From JAWWPG01 sp037719575 (lineage in GTDB: Bacteria > Actinomycetota > Actinomycetes > Propionibacteriales > Nocardioidaceae): a DNA stretch of 21,494 nt. Under the pieces are notes generated by a model. The model was not told where the DNA came from and did not search any database. It saw nothing but the letters and a program-made list of their open reading frames with translations. Below, in pieces: positions 7,080 through 16,134 of the stretch (the first letter of the stretch is position 1; each line of letters begins with the position of its first letter). The stretch spans positions 1 through 21,494 of the forward strand of contig JBBJMF010000046.1 in the NCBI GenBank assembly GCA_037719575.1, read 5' to 3'. The translations under genes were made by a program, and so were the position numbers.

Positions 7080-9365
7080 GTGACGGGACACCGATCGCTC
7101 GACACGGTCAAGCAGGCCGAGCAGACCCCCGACATGTCGCAACCCTGGGCCGAGCTGGGACTCAAGAGCGACGAGTACGCCCAGCTGCGCGAGATCCTGA
7201 GCCGGCGGCCGACATCGTCGGAGCTCGCGATGTACTCCGTGATGTGGAGCGAGCACTGCTCCTACAAGTCCAGCAAGGTCCACCTGCGTCAGTTCGGCGA
7301 CATGACCGACGAGATGAGCGAGCGCCTCCTGGTCGGCATCGGGGAGAACGCCGGCGTCGTCGACATCGGCGAGGGCTACGCGGTGACGTTCAAGGTCGAG
7401 TCGCACAACCACCCGTCGTACATCGAGCCATACCAGGGCGCGGCGACCGGCGTCGGCGGCATCGTCCGCGACATCCTCGCGATGGGGGCGCGACCGGTCG
7501 CCGTCATGGACTCGCTGCGCTTCGGGCCGATGGACGCCCCGGACACTCGCCGGGTGCTACCGGGGATCGTCGCCGGCGTCGGAGGCTACGGCAACTGCCT
7601 CGGTCTGCCGAACATCGGTGGTGAGACGGTCTTCGACCCGTCGTACGCCGGGAACCCGCTCGTCAACGCACTGTGCGTCGGCGTCATGCGACGCGAGCAG
7701 ATCCACCTCGCCAAGGCCTCCGGCGCCGGCAATCTCGTCGTCCTGTACGGCGCACGCACGGGTGGTGACGGGATAGGCGGCGTGTCCGTGCTGGCGTCGG
7801 AGACCTTCGACGCCGAAGGACCCGCCAAGCGCCCGAGCGTGCAGGTCGGCGACCCGTTCATGGAGAAGCTGCTCATCGAGTGCACGCTGGAGCTCTTCGA
7901 GGCCGGGCTGGTCGCGGGCATCCAGGACCTCGGCGGCGCGGGCCTGTCATGCGCGACGTCGGAGCTGGCCAGCGCCGGCGACGGCGGTATGCACGTCTGG
8001 CTCGACCGAGTGCCGCTCCGCGATCCCTCCCTCGCGCCGGAGGAGATCTTGATGAGCGAGTCGCAAGAGCGGATGATGGCCGTCGTCTCGCCGAGGCACA
8101 TCGACGACGTCCTGGCGCTCTGCGACAAGTGGGAGGTGGACGCCACCGTCATCGGGGAGGTCACGACGACAGGACGTCTGGTCATCGACTGGTGTGGCGA
8201 GACCATCGTCGACGTACCTCCGCGGACCGTGGCTCATGACGGCCCGGTCTACCGGCGGCCGTTCGCCCGCCCGTCCGGTCAGGACGAGCTACAGGCAGCG
8301 TCGTACCGGGCGGCGGGTCTAGGAGCGCCGACCGGGCCGAGTGGGCTCCGGGCGACGCTGCTCCGGTTGGTCGGGTCGCCGAACCTGTGCGACAAGAGCT
8401 GGGTGACCGACCAGTACGACCGCTACGTGCGCGGCAACACCGTGCTTGCGCAGCCGGAGGACGCGGGGGTCCTCCGGGTCGACGAGCACACCGGACTCGG
8501 GGTCGCGCTCGCACTCGACGGCAACGCCCGGTTCACTCGGCTCGATCCTTACGCTGGGGCCCAGCTGGCGCTCGCCGAGGCCTATCGAAACGTCGCGACG
8601 ACGGGCGCCCGGCCGATCGCGGTCACGGACTGCCTCAACTTCGGGTCGCCGGAGGACCCCGACGTGATGTGGCAGTTCGCCGAAGCAGCCCGGGGCCTTG
8701 CCGACGGGTGTCGCGCGCTCGGGGTCCCGGTCACCGGCGGGAACGTCAGCCTCTACAACCAGACGGCGGCGGCTCCCATCCTGCCGACGCCGGTGGTGGG
8801 GGTGCTGGGTGTCATCGCCGACGTCACCCGTCGTACGCCGATCGGGTTCGTCGAGCCAGGGCAGCGGATCTACCTGCTCGGCACCACGCGTGACGAGCTC
8901 GACGGGTCGGCGTGGGCGGACGTCGAACACGGCCATCTCGGCGGCCGGCCGCCTTTCCTCGACCTGGCGGCCGAGCGGGCGCTGGCAGAGGTGCTTGTCG
9001 CCGCCTCCCGCAAGGGCCTGGCGAGCGCGGCCCACGACCTCTCGGACGGCGGGCTGGCCCAGTCCCTGGTCGAGTCGTGCCTGCGCCGCGGGATAGGGGC
9101 GCGGGTCTCGCTCCCGGAGGATCTCGCGCCGTTCGCCTGGCTGTTCTCCGAGTCCGCCTCTCGCGCGCTTGTCGCCGTACCGAGCGGATGCGGGACCGAG
9201 CTCGGTGACCTGTGCACGACTCATGCCGTCCCGTGCCGGCATATCGGGGTCACCGACGGAGTGGGCGACGAGGCCTCGCTCGAGGTGCATGGCGCGTTCG
9301 CGATCAGCCTCGGTGAGCTCCGGGCTGCCTGGTCGTCGACTGTGCCCCGTGCGTTCGCCACCTGA
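7080..9365 (+). CDS. purL: Phosphoribosylformylglycinamidine synthase subunit PurL (small type)
   Basis: ATP-dependent synthetase subunit that converts FGAR to FGAM using ammonia from PurQ. The 761 residues match the small PurL that needs separate PurS and PurQ, both present at 2598-3514. Seen: catalytic-region motif SEHCSYKSS with H59, FKVESHNHPS (K105, E107, H109, H111), the glycine-rich AATGVGGIVRDILAMGARP, and the second-half copies DCLNFGSPEDPD and TGGNVSLYNQ. The GTG at 7080 keeps the typical actinobacterial DTVKQAEQTPD stretch; an ATG at 7134 would remove it. It has its own probable promoter, so it may be expressed apart from purSQ despite being in the same direction. Confidence 0.96.
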   Translation: MTGHRSLDTVKQAEQTPDMSQPWAELGLKSDEYAQLREILSRRPTSSELAMYSVMWSEHCSYKSSKVHLRQFGDMTDEMSERLLVGIGENAGVVDIGEGYAVTFKVESHNHPSYIEPYQGAATGVGGIVRDILAMGARPVAVMDSLRFGPMDAPDTRRVLPGIVAGVGGYGNCLGLPNIGGETVFDPSYAGNPLVNALCVGVMRREQIHLAKASGAGNLVVLYGARTGGDGIGGVSVLASETFDAEGPAKRPSVQVGDPFMEKLLIECTLELFEAGLVAGIQDLGGAGLSCATSELASAGDGGMHVWLDRVPLRDPSLAPEEILMSESQERMMAVVSPRHIDDVLALCDKWEVDATVIGEVTTTGRLVIDWCGETIVDVPPRTVAHDGPVYRRPFARPSGQDELQAASYRAAGLGAPTGPSGLRATLLRLVGSPNLCDKSWVTDQYDRYVRGNTVLAQPEDAGVLRVDEHTGLGVALALDGNARFTRLDPYAGAQLALAEAYRNVATTGARPIAVTDCLNFGSPEDPDVMWQFAEAARGLADGCRALGVPVTGGNVSLYNQTAAAPILPTPVVGVLGVIADVTRRTPIGFVEPGQRIYLLGTTRDELDGSAWADVEHGHLGGRPPFLDLAAERALAEVLVAASRKGLASAAHDLSDGGLAQSLVESCLRRGIGARVSLPEDLAPFAWLFSESASRALVAVPSGCGTELGDLCTTHAVPCRHIGVTDGVGDEASLEVHGAFAISLGELRAAWSSTVPRAFAT

Positions 9366-9371
9366 GTGGTT

Positions 9372-9384
9372 GCGCTTCGAGCGC
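9372..9384 (+). terminator. Short hairpin after purL
   Basis: GCGCT-TCG-AGCGC forms a 5-bp stem with a 3-nt loop 7 nt after the purL stop. There is no T-run. A possible weak terminator or mRNA 3'-end structure only. Confidence 0.3.
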
Positions 9385-9420
9385 GGCCAGTGACGTCGCT
9401 CAGCCGACCCCGGTGAGCCG

Positions 9421-9436
9421 CCGGGTCCGGACCCGG
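9421..9436. repeat. 16-bp perfect palindrome
   Basis: CCGGGTCCGGACCCGG reads the same on both strands, between purL and the 81-aa gene and about 100 bp before the latter's -10. It could be an operator or fold as a 6-bp stem with a CCGG loop. No other copy was noticed in the window. Confidence 0.5.
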
Positions 9437-9523
9437 TTGGCCTGATGGTGGCGCATGTCGACTTTGTCAACGTATCTTTCTGCGGTGCAGGTGAAAGCGC
9501 GTGCCGTCACCACGGAACAGGGA

Positions 9524-9535
9524 TAGCGTTGGCGG
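9524..9535 (+). promoter_or_regulatory. Leaderless-type -10 (TAGCGT, 6-nt gap to ATG)
   Basis: TAGCGT at 9524-9529, then TGGCGG, then the ATG at 9536. The same hexamer as in front of purL. No ribosome site upstream. Confidence 0.55.
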
Positions 9536-9781
9536 ATGAAGCTCGAGCGCACGACCTGGGACGCAAGCGTGACCATCCGTGCGAAGCAGGACGAGGTAAC
9601 TCGCCTGCTGGAGCTGGCGGACGAGCACGGAATGCTCGCGCACATGGAGACGTCCACGCCATCGTCAGGCAAGACCGGCTACCAGATCACGCTGACCCGC
9701 AAGGGCACCAAGACAAACCTCCGCAAGGGCATCGCCGCTCTCGAAGCGCTCAAGGAGCTTGTGGAGCGTCCAGCGGACTGA
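9536..9781 (+). CDS. Hypothetical 81-aa protein
   Basis: Not recognised. A soluble, charged protein with no membrane segment or signal peptide. It looks like a short mixed alpha/beta fold: a strand-like WDASVTIRA, a helix EVTRLLELADEHGMLAHM, a strand GYQITLTRKG and a C-terminal helix KGIAALEALKELVERPA. The start is supported by the -10 hexamer 6 nt upstream and by good codon bias. It stands alone between purL and a flavodoxin-like gene, more than 100 nt from each, so it is probably its own transcription unit. An overlapping longer plus-strand frame (9445-9972) is arginine/proline-rich and rejected. Confidence 0.65.
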   Translation: MKLERTTWDASVTIRAKQDEVTRLLELADEHGMLAHMETSTPSSGKTGYQITLTRKGTKTNLRKGIAALEALKELVERPAD

Positions 9782-9895
9782 CCCCTGGTGACCGCGCGGC
9801 GCGCCAGCCGAGACGCGCTGGGCAGCTGGACCTCTGCCAAGCCCGATCGTGGTTCCTGACGTTTGTGCGCTGTGCGCCTCGGGTACGCCGTCTCC

Positions 9896-10519
9896 ATGAG
9901 TCGCAATGCCAGCCTGACCGCCATCGCCCTTGTCTGCAGCCTCAAACCTTCACCCGCGCCGTCGAGCAGTGAGCTTCTTGCTCGGCAGCTTCTCGACGCG
10001 CTTGAGGCCCGAGGGGTGAGCGGCAGCTCGTACCGGGTAGTGGACTACGACGTGCATCCTGGCGTCGAGAAGGACATGGGCGACGGCGACCAGTGGCCAA
10101 CGCTGCGGCGGGCCGTCCTCGCGAGCGACATCGTCATCGTGTCCACCCCGACCTGGATGGGGCAGATGTCGAGCGTGGCGATGCGAGTCCTCGAGCGCCT
10201 CGACGCGGAGCTCTCGGAGACGAACGACCTGGGTCAGCCATTGACCTACGGGAAGGTCGCTGCGGCGTGCATCGTGGGCAACGAGGACGGTGCCCACGCG
10301 ATCAGTGCCGCGCCCTACCAGGGTCTCAACGACGTCGGCTTCTCGATCCCGGCCGGTGGTGTGACCTACTGGAACGGGGAGGCGATGCACACGGAGGACT
10401 ACAACGACCTGGACGAGACCCCGGAGAAGACCGCCTCCACGACCAAGACCCTCGCGGCGAACGCGTCACATCTCGCGACGCTGCTCGTCGGCAACTCGTA
10501 CCCCGCCATCGAGGACTGA
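9896..10519 (+). CDS. Flavodoxin-like / NAD(P)H-dependent FMN reductase family protein
   Basis: Probable FMN-binding protein of the flavodoxin-like fold. Seen: a first strand TAIALVCSLKPSPAPSSSEL leading into a Ser/Pro phosphate-binding loop and helix, and the second flavin-contact loop DIVIVSTPTWMGQMSS at about residues 75-91, both typical of NADPH-dependent FMN reductases. GYxx-like loop details are not clear, so the exact reaction is unknown. The 207-residue form from ATG 9896 is chosen over a TTG at 9863 because it gives a compact N-terminus and has TACGCC-N6-ATG upstream, one base from the leaderless pattern seen elsewhere here. No operon partner is evident. Confidence 0.75.
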   Translation: MSRNASLTAIALVCSLKPSPAPSSSELLARQLLDALEARGVSGSSYRVVDYDVHPGVEKDMGDGDQWPTLRRAVLASDIVIVSTPTWMGQMSSVAMRVLERLDAELSETNDLGQPLTYGKVAAACIVGNEDGAHAISAAPYQGLNDVGFSIPAGGVTYWNGEAMHTEDYNDLDETPEKTASTTKTLAANASHLATLLVGNSYPAIED

Positions 10520-10539
10520 GCCACCTCGGCGTCGGGACA

Positions 10540-10551
10540 TAGGCTTGGCGC
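10540..10551 (+). promoter_or_regulatory. Leaderless-type -10 (TAGGCT, 6-nt gap to GTG)
   Basis: TAGGCT at 10540-10545, then TGGCGC, then GTG at 10552. A partial -35, CTGAGC at 10516-10521, lies 18 nt upstream. No ribosome site. Confidence 0.55.
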
Positions 10552-10926
10552 GTGCCAGGTCGTCTGCGTCCACTGCCGCCGGCGGAGCTCGCGGCGCTGC
10601 TCACCCGCTACGACGAGGCGAGGCGCAGCGCCAAACCCCCGCAGGTCGAGGACGAGCGGCGTGCGGTGCAGCACTTCCTTGCGGTCCTGGAGCAGCGCCA
10701 TCCGGGACGCAGCGTGGAGGTCCGGGTCCCGCCGTACGCCGCCGTTCAGTGCATCGAAGGGGCGCGCCATACCCGGGGGACGCCACCGGCCGTGGTGGAG
10801 ACGGACGCGGTCACCTGGCTCGGCGTGGCACGAGGCAGGCTCGACTTCGCGGCCGGGGTCAGGGACGGTCGGGTGCGGGCGTCCGGCGAGCGGTCCGACC
10901 TCTCGAGACTCCTGCCGCTCACGTGA
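10552..10926 (+). CDS. Sterol carrier-like (bacterial SCP-type) family protein
   Basis: 124-residue cytoplasmic protein resembling the actinobacterial family annotated as sterol carrier protein-like. Seen: the conserved core SVEVRVPPYAAVQCIEG, then HTRGTPPAVVETDAVTWL and the C-terminal GRVRASGERSDLSRLLPL. Family members often lie next to purF in actinobacteria (from memory), which fits, although a decayed gene now separates the two here. A lipid-binding role is implied by the family name only; the true ligand is unknown. The GTG start is supported by TAGGCT-N6-GTG. Confidence 0.78.
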   Translation: MPGRLRPLPPAELAALLTRYDEARRSAKPPQVEDERRAVQHFLAVLEQRHPGRSVEVRVPPYAAVQCIEGARHTRGTPPAVVETDAVTWLGVARGRLDFAAGVRDGRVRASGERSDLSRLLPLT

Positions 10927-11028
10927 CGGCGCGGCGCCTCGTGCGAGGGCATGGTGAGCCACTCGGGTGAGCGTGCTGCCACCCCAGGGTTGGTCTATCG
11001 ACATTGTTGTTACCCGGCCGGCCGGGAC

Positions 11029-11604
11029 GAGCGGACGGCGCCGCAGCGGCTCGCGGACTCGTTCGTCGAAGCGTTCCGGCGGGTCTCCTTGGACGGCGGT
11101 CTGCCGACCGGCGGCGGGGACCGGCCGCGGGCGCTGATCTCGATCGGCCTTGACCAGCTCCGCCAAGGTGTCGGCTGCGGTCTGATGATCGACACCGGCG
11201 ACCAGCTGAGCGTGTCCGCGATGCGACGGTTGGCTGCGACGCCCAGGTCATCCCAGTCGTGCTCGGCGGCGCCGGGCAGGTTCTCGATGTCGGCCGGGCT
11301 CGCGCACCTTCGACGGACCCATCCGGGTCGCCGTGATCACCAGAGACCAGGGCTGTGTCCACCCCGGCTGCACTCGCCCGCCCCGCTGGTGTGGGGTCAT
11401 GCTTGCAGTGACGTCGATGATCGGACGTTCGGTCCAGCAAGTCTCTGGCGGTGCAGCCCGTTGTGCGGTTTCCACCACCGGCTGTACGACGCCGGCACCT
11501 GGACCATCAGCTTCGCCTCCGACAGCATCCCCGAAGCCGTCCCACCCGCCTGGGTCGCCCCAAGGCGACGACCAAGACGCCACGAACGCTTCCTCGAATG
11601 ACAT
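11029..11604 (+). pseudogene. Decayed DUF222 / HNH endonuclease gene (C-terminal half)
   Basis: Pieces of one family are read in changing frames. Frame 1 (about 11029-11234) gives RTAPQRLADSFVEAFRRVSL and TGDQLSVSAMRRLA; frame 3 (11235 to about 11302) gives CDAQVIPVVLGGAGQVLDVG; frame 2 (about 11303-11398) gives RTFDGPIRVAVITRDQGCVH and the zinc/HNH part PGCTRPPRWCGV; frame 1 again (about 11402-11601) gives PLCGFHHRLYDAGTWTISF to a TGA. In order, these match the end of DUF222 (13E12-repeat) proteins with an HNH nuclease. At least three frameshifts, damage around the first HNH histidines and absence of most of the DUF222 domain make a working product very unlikely. The family is multicopy in many Nocardioidaceae and other actinobacteria. 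The rest of 10927-11682 shows no other gene. Confidence 0.85.
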
Positions 11605-11670
11605 CCGACACCGGCGTAGTACCGCGGCACGCAAGGTTCGTCGATGGTGCTTCGACTCGCTCCGTGCCGT

Positions 11671-11682
11671 TAGACTGAGGCA
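11671..11682 (+). promoter_or_regulatory. Leaderless-type -10 for purF (TAGACT, 6-nt gap to GTG)
   Basis: TAGACT at 11671-11676, then GAGGCA, then the purF GTG at 11683. The GAGG lies too close to act as a ribosome site. It sits just past the decayed HNH gene, so the promoter is intact although its upstream neighbour is not. Confidence 0.6.
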
Positions 11683-13233
11683 GTGCCGCGCGGAGATGGG
11701 CTGTTGACTCACGACCTCGACCCGCAGGACAAGGGGCCTCAGGATGCGTGCGGGGTCTTCGGGGTGTGGGCACCCGGCGAGGACGTCGCCAAGCTCACCT
11801 ACTTCGGTCTCTATGCCCTCCAGCACCGGGGCCAGGAGTCGGCGGGCATCGCCGTCGGAAACGGACGCCAGATCCTCGTCTACAAGGACATGGGTCTGGT
11901 CTCGCAAGTGTTCGATGAGCCAACCCTCAGCTCCCTCAAGGGCTACGTCGCAGTGGGCCACGCGCGCTACTCCACGACCGGGTCGAGTGTCTGGCACAAC
12001 GCCCAGCCGACTTTCCGGCCGACGCCCAACGGCTCCATCGCGCTGTGCCACAACGGCAACCTGATCAACACGGGGGAGCTCGCCAAGCGCGTCGACCAGC
12101 TCTCCGGCGGCCAGCTCGGCGTCGCAACCCGCACCAGCGAGGCTTCCACCGACACCGACCTGGTGACCGCGCTGCTGGCGTCGTACCCGAACCTCACCCC
12201 GGAGCAGGCCGCCCTCGAAATCCTGCCGACGATAAGCGGCGCTTTCTGTTTCGTCTTCATGGACCAGGGCACGCTCTACGCCGCACGTGACCCGCAGGGG
12301 ATCCGGCCGCTGGTCCTCGGTCGTCTGGAGCGTGGGTGGGTGGTCGCTTCCGAGACTGCCGCGCTCGACATCGTCGGGGCCTCCTTCGTCCGCGAGATCG
12401 AGCCTGGCGAGCTGATCGCGATCGACGAGGACGGGCTGCGGTCGCAACAATTCACCGAGCCCGCCCCGAAGGGGTGCCTCTTCGAGTTCGTCTACCTCGC
12501 GCGACCGGACACGCTGATCAGCGGTCAGCGTGTGTACAGCGTCCGGGCCGAGATCGGCCGTCGGCTGGCGCGCGAGTTCCCGGTCGAGGCCGATCTGGTG
12601 ATCCCCGTCCCGGAGTCGGGGACCCCTGCCGCCATCGGGTACGCCGAGGAGAGCAAGATTCCTTATGGACAAGGGTTCGTGAAGAACTCCTACGTCGGGC
12701 GCACGTTCATCCAACCCAGCAACACGATCCGCCAGCTCGGCATCAGACTGAAGCTCAACGCCCTGCGTGATGTCGTAGAGGGGAAGCGCCTCGTCGTCGT
12801 CGACGACTCGATCGTCCGCGGCAACACCCAGCGCGCGCAGGTGCGCATGCTCCGGGAGGCCGGCGCACGCGAGGTGCACGTCCGCATCGGCAGCCCGCCG
12901 GTCAAGTGGCCCTGCTTCTTCGGCATCGACTTCGCCAGCCGCGCCGAGCTGATCGCCAACGGCATGACCACGGACGAGATCCGCCGCTCCATCGGCGCCG
13001 ACTCCTTGGGCCACATCTCGCTCGAAGGGCTGGTCGAGGCGACGAACGTGCCCGGACCAGACCTGTGCCGGGCCTGCTTCGACGGCGTCTACCCGATCGA
13101 GCTTCCCGAGGCCCACCTGCTCGGCAAGCATCTGCTCGAGACGCCGGGAGAGCAACCCCTGCCACTCGGCCCGGACGGTCTCGAGATCGCCCTTTCCGGC
13201 GCGGGCGCCGTCGATGCGCTCACCCGGCCCTGA
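11683..13233 (+). CDS. purF: Amidophosphoribosyltransferase
   Basis: First committed step of purine synthesis: PRPP plus glutamine to phosphoribosylamine. Seen: an N-terminal propeptide of 22 residues before the nucleophile C23 (DACGVFGVW), the glutaminase core with ALQHRGQESAGI and GHARYSTTG, and the PRPP loop VVVDDSIVRGNT at about 371-382. C265, C411, C462 and C465 (the last two in CRAC) match the four iron-sulfur ligands of the Bacillus-type oxygen-sensitive enzyme. Normal length at 516 residues. The GTG start is set by the N-terminus and the -10 6 nt upstream. purM follows after about 30 nt. Confidence 0.97.
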   Translation: MPRGDGLLTHDLDPQDKGPQDACGVFGVWAPGEDVAKLTYFGLYALQHRGQESAGIAVGNGRQILVYKDMGLVSQVFDEPTLSSLKGYVAVGHARYSTTGSSVWHNAQPTFRPTPNGSIALCHNGNLINTGELAKRVDQLSGGQLGVATRTSEASTDTDLVTALLASYPNLTPEQAALEILPTISGAFCFVFMDQGTLYAARDPQGIRPLVLGRLERGWVVASETAALDIVGASFVREIEPGELIAIDEDGLRSQQFTEPAPKGCLFEFVYLARPDTLISGQRVYSVRAEIGRRLAREFPVEADLVIPVPESGTPAAIGYAEESKIPYGQGFVKNSYVGRTFIQPSNTIRQLGIRLKLNALRDVVEGKRLVVVDDSIVRGNTQRAQVRMLREAGAREVHVRIGSPPVKWPCFFGIDFASRAELIANGMTTDEIRRSIGADSLGHISLEGLVEATNVPGPDLCRACFDGVYPIELPEAHLLGKHLLETPGEQPLPLGPDGLEIALSGAGAVDALTRP

Positions 13234-13262
13234 CCGCAGACGACGTGGAGCACTCGATCGTG

Positions 13263-14327
<1,065 letters not shown>

Positions 14328-14346
14328 GCGGTAGCACACTGGGAGC

Positions 14347-14650
14347 ATGCGGGTGGCGTTCGTCCACGAAGTGGTCGTACGGATAGCGGCCGACGCTGAC
14401 ATCCGGGTGCGGCGGTCACGGCGGCGCTGTGCGGGCACTGGGAGCACGAGCCGCCCTGTCCCCTCGCCTCCCATCACACGGAGGCGGTCCGGATCGGCGC
14501 GGACCTGAGGTTGCGCATCCTGTTCGCGGCTGGCGTGGAAGAGGCAGACACGGTGCGCTAGAGCATCAACCGTGGCCCGGCTGCGGGCCGACTGCTGGGT
14601 CCGGACGGCGTGTCCACCCGGTAGCGGGTGCTCGGCAGCCACCCAGCGTT
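14347..14650 (+). pseudogene. Decayed small conserved protein gene downstream of purM
   Basis: ATG 14347 opens MRVAFVHEVVVRIAADADI, then the coherent sequence moves to another frame near 14404-14414 and reads VTAALCGHWEHEPPCPLASH, HTEAVRIGADLRLRILFAAG and EEADTVR up to a TAG at 14559. After that stop the same frame continues with protein-like SINRGPAAGRLLGPDGVSTR, a second TAG (14622, where TGG/Trp would fit) and RVLGSHPA. This is one frameshift plus two nonsense changes in an otherwise normal small gene. The Cys/His-rich GHWEHEPPCPL stretch recalls a short actinobacterial protein of unknown function, from memory. Upstream, CACACT-N6-ATG is one base from a leaderless -10. Nothing else is seen between 14328 and 14693. 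Confidence 0.6.
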
Positions 14651-14693
14651 GTCTCGGACGCCGAGGCGGACACGCACGCCGACTCACGACCAG

Positions 14694-16133
14694 CTAGCGC
14701 TGTGTTCCCGGCGACGGGACGGTGGGTGGGCTCGGAAGCTCGACCACCAGGCAGGCGCCCACGTCGACATCCGAGGCGGTATCCACCCTGACGGAGCCGT
14801 GGTGTCGCTCGGCGATGACCCTGGCGATGGACAGCCCAAGACCAGTGCCGCCCGCCTGGCCGTCCGAGCCGCGCGTCCGCGCGCCATCGATCCGCACGAA
14901 GCGGTCGAACACTCGGTCCAGCTGGTCTTCGGCGATACCGGCACCGTCGTCACAGACGATCAAGCGGGCGTACGACGCGGTGGCCGACACGTGCACCGTG
15001 ACCCGGGTCCGCGCGTGCGCGGCGGCATTCTCGACCAGGTTCCGCACCAGTCGAGCCAGGTCGTCGCGGCTCCCCTGCACGGGGGCCGCCGAGACCTGCG
15101 ACGTGTCGAAGCTGACGGAGACCCGCTGCCGCAGCCGCGACACCTCGTCGAGCACGATCTCGTCGAGGTCGAGGGGTTCGGTGGTCGGCAGGTAGTTGCT
15201 CGAGTCGTCCTGGGCCAGGAACAGCAGGTCCCGGACCAGGCGCTCCATCCGGTCGCTGTCGTCGAGGAGGGCGCGGGTCAAGATCTGCCACTCGACATCC
15301 TCGGGATGCGCCGTCGCCACCTCGAGCTGGACGCGGAAGGCGGCGAGCGGGCTCTGCAGCTCGTGAGATGCGTCCGCGACGAACTCCTGCTGCCGCAGCC
15401 TCGCCGCCTCGAGCCGGTCAAGCATGTCGTTCATCGTGGTCGCGAGACGCCCGATCTCGTCGGTGGCGCCCGAGGCCGCGACGCGACGGTCGGCAACCGT
15501 GCCCGAGATGGCTGCCACCTCGGCCCGGATGTCTTCGACGGGCTTCAACGCCCGCCCCACGAGGATGCGGGTCCCGAGGACGAACAGCGCGAGCATCACC
15601 GGCACTCCGACGAGCAGCGCCCGGCGCAGAGAGGACACTGCTTCGTTGACGGACTCGAGGCTCACCCCGACGAACACCGTCACGGGTCCCGATGCGGTGT
15701 CGGTCCGGAGCACCCACACGCGGTAGTTCTCCTGCTCCGCGTCATCGGGTACGCCGTGCAGAGTGCGCAGACTCGGAGTCGAAGTGGCCCCGCGGAGGCT
15801 GCTGATCGGGCCCGCGCCGATGAGCCCGCTCGACGCCGACACCACCGTGCCGTCCGCGTCGACCACCTGGCCGACGAAGTCCTCACCGACGTCGATGAGA
15901 CGGCGCGGCAGGCTGCCGTGCTGAGCCTGGTCGGCCAGGTCGACGGCACGGGCGCGCGACAATGCGTCCCTGCTGCTGACCAGCGAGTGCTCCAGGGTCG
16001 CGAGCAGGCCCACAGCTCCGGCGGTCAGCGTCAGGCCGACGATCAGCGCGGCGAGGGCCGTGGTCCGGGCCCGCACCGAGGTGAGCAGGGCACCACGCCT
16101 GGTCCGGCGGGTCCCCTCGACGACAGGCGTCAT
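14694..16133 (-). CDS. Two-component sensor histidine kinase
   Basis: Membrane sensor kinase, 479 residues. Seen: transmembrane segments at about 27-47 and 170-192 flanking an extracytoplasmic sensor domain of about 120 residues, then a HAMP-like linker (GRALKPVEDIRAEV, about 193-245), the H-box FVADASHELQSPLAAF with phosphoacceptor H257, N-box LVRNLVENAAAHA (about 362-374), G1 DDGAGI (395-400) and G2 GGTGLGLSIA (428-437). All kinase motifs are complete. The ATG follows the regulator stop by one base (TGAGATG), so the pair is co-translated and surely cognate. The sensor region is not recognised; the signal is unknown. Confidence 0.93.
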   Translation of the reverse strand: MTPVVEGTRRTRRGALLTSVRARTTALAALIVGLTLTAGAVGLLATLEHSLVSSRDALSRARAVDLADQAQHGSLPRRLIDVGEDFVGQVVDADGTVVSASSGLIGAGPISSLRGATSTPSLRTLHGVPDDAEQENYRVWVLRTDTASGPVTVFVGVSLESVNEAVSSLRRALLVGVPVMLALFVLGTRILVGRALKPVEDIRAEVAAISGTVADRRVAASGATDEIGRLATTMNDMLDRLEAARLRQQEFVADASHELQSPLAAFRVQLEVATAHPEDVEWQILTRALLDDSDRMERLVRDLLFLAQDDSSNYLPTTEPLDLDEIVLDEVSRLRQRVSVSFDTSQVSAAPVQGSRDDLARLVRNLVENAAAHARTRVTVHVSATASYARLIVCDDGAGIAEDQLDRVFDRFVRIDGARTRGSDGQAGGTGLGLSIARVIAERHHGSVRVDTASDVDVGACLVVELPSPPTVPSPGTQR

Positions 16134-16134
16134 C

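Noticed and set aside
8319..9470. 383-codon open frame on the minus strand over purL
   Set aside because: Low-complexity Arg/Pro/Gly composition and fully antisense to conserved PurL sequence.
9798..9805. GGCGCGCC palindrome between the 81-aa gene and the flavodoxin-like gene
   Set aside because: An 8-bp GC-only palindrome is expected often by chance in this composition.
10927..11604. The HNH region as an active mobile element or homing endonuclease
   Set aside because: No terminal repeats, no intact frame and loss of HNH residues; it is a decayed gene only.
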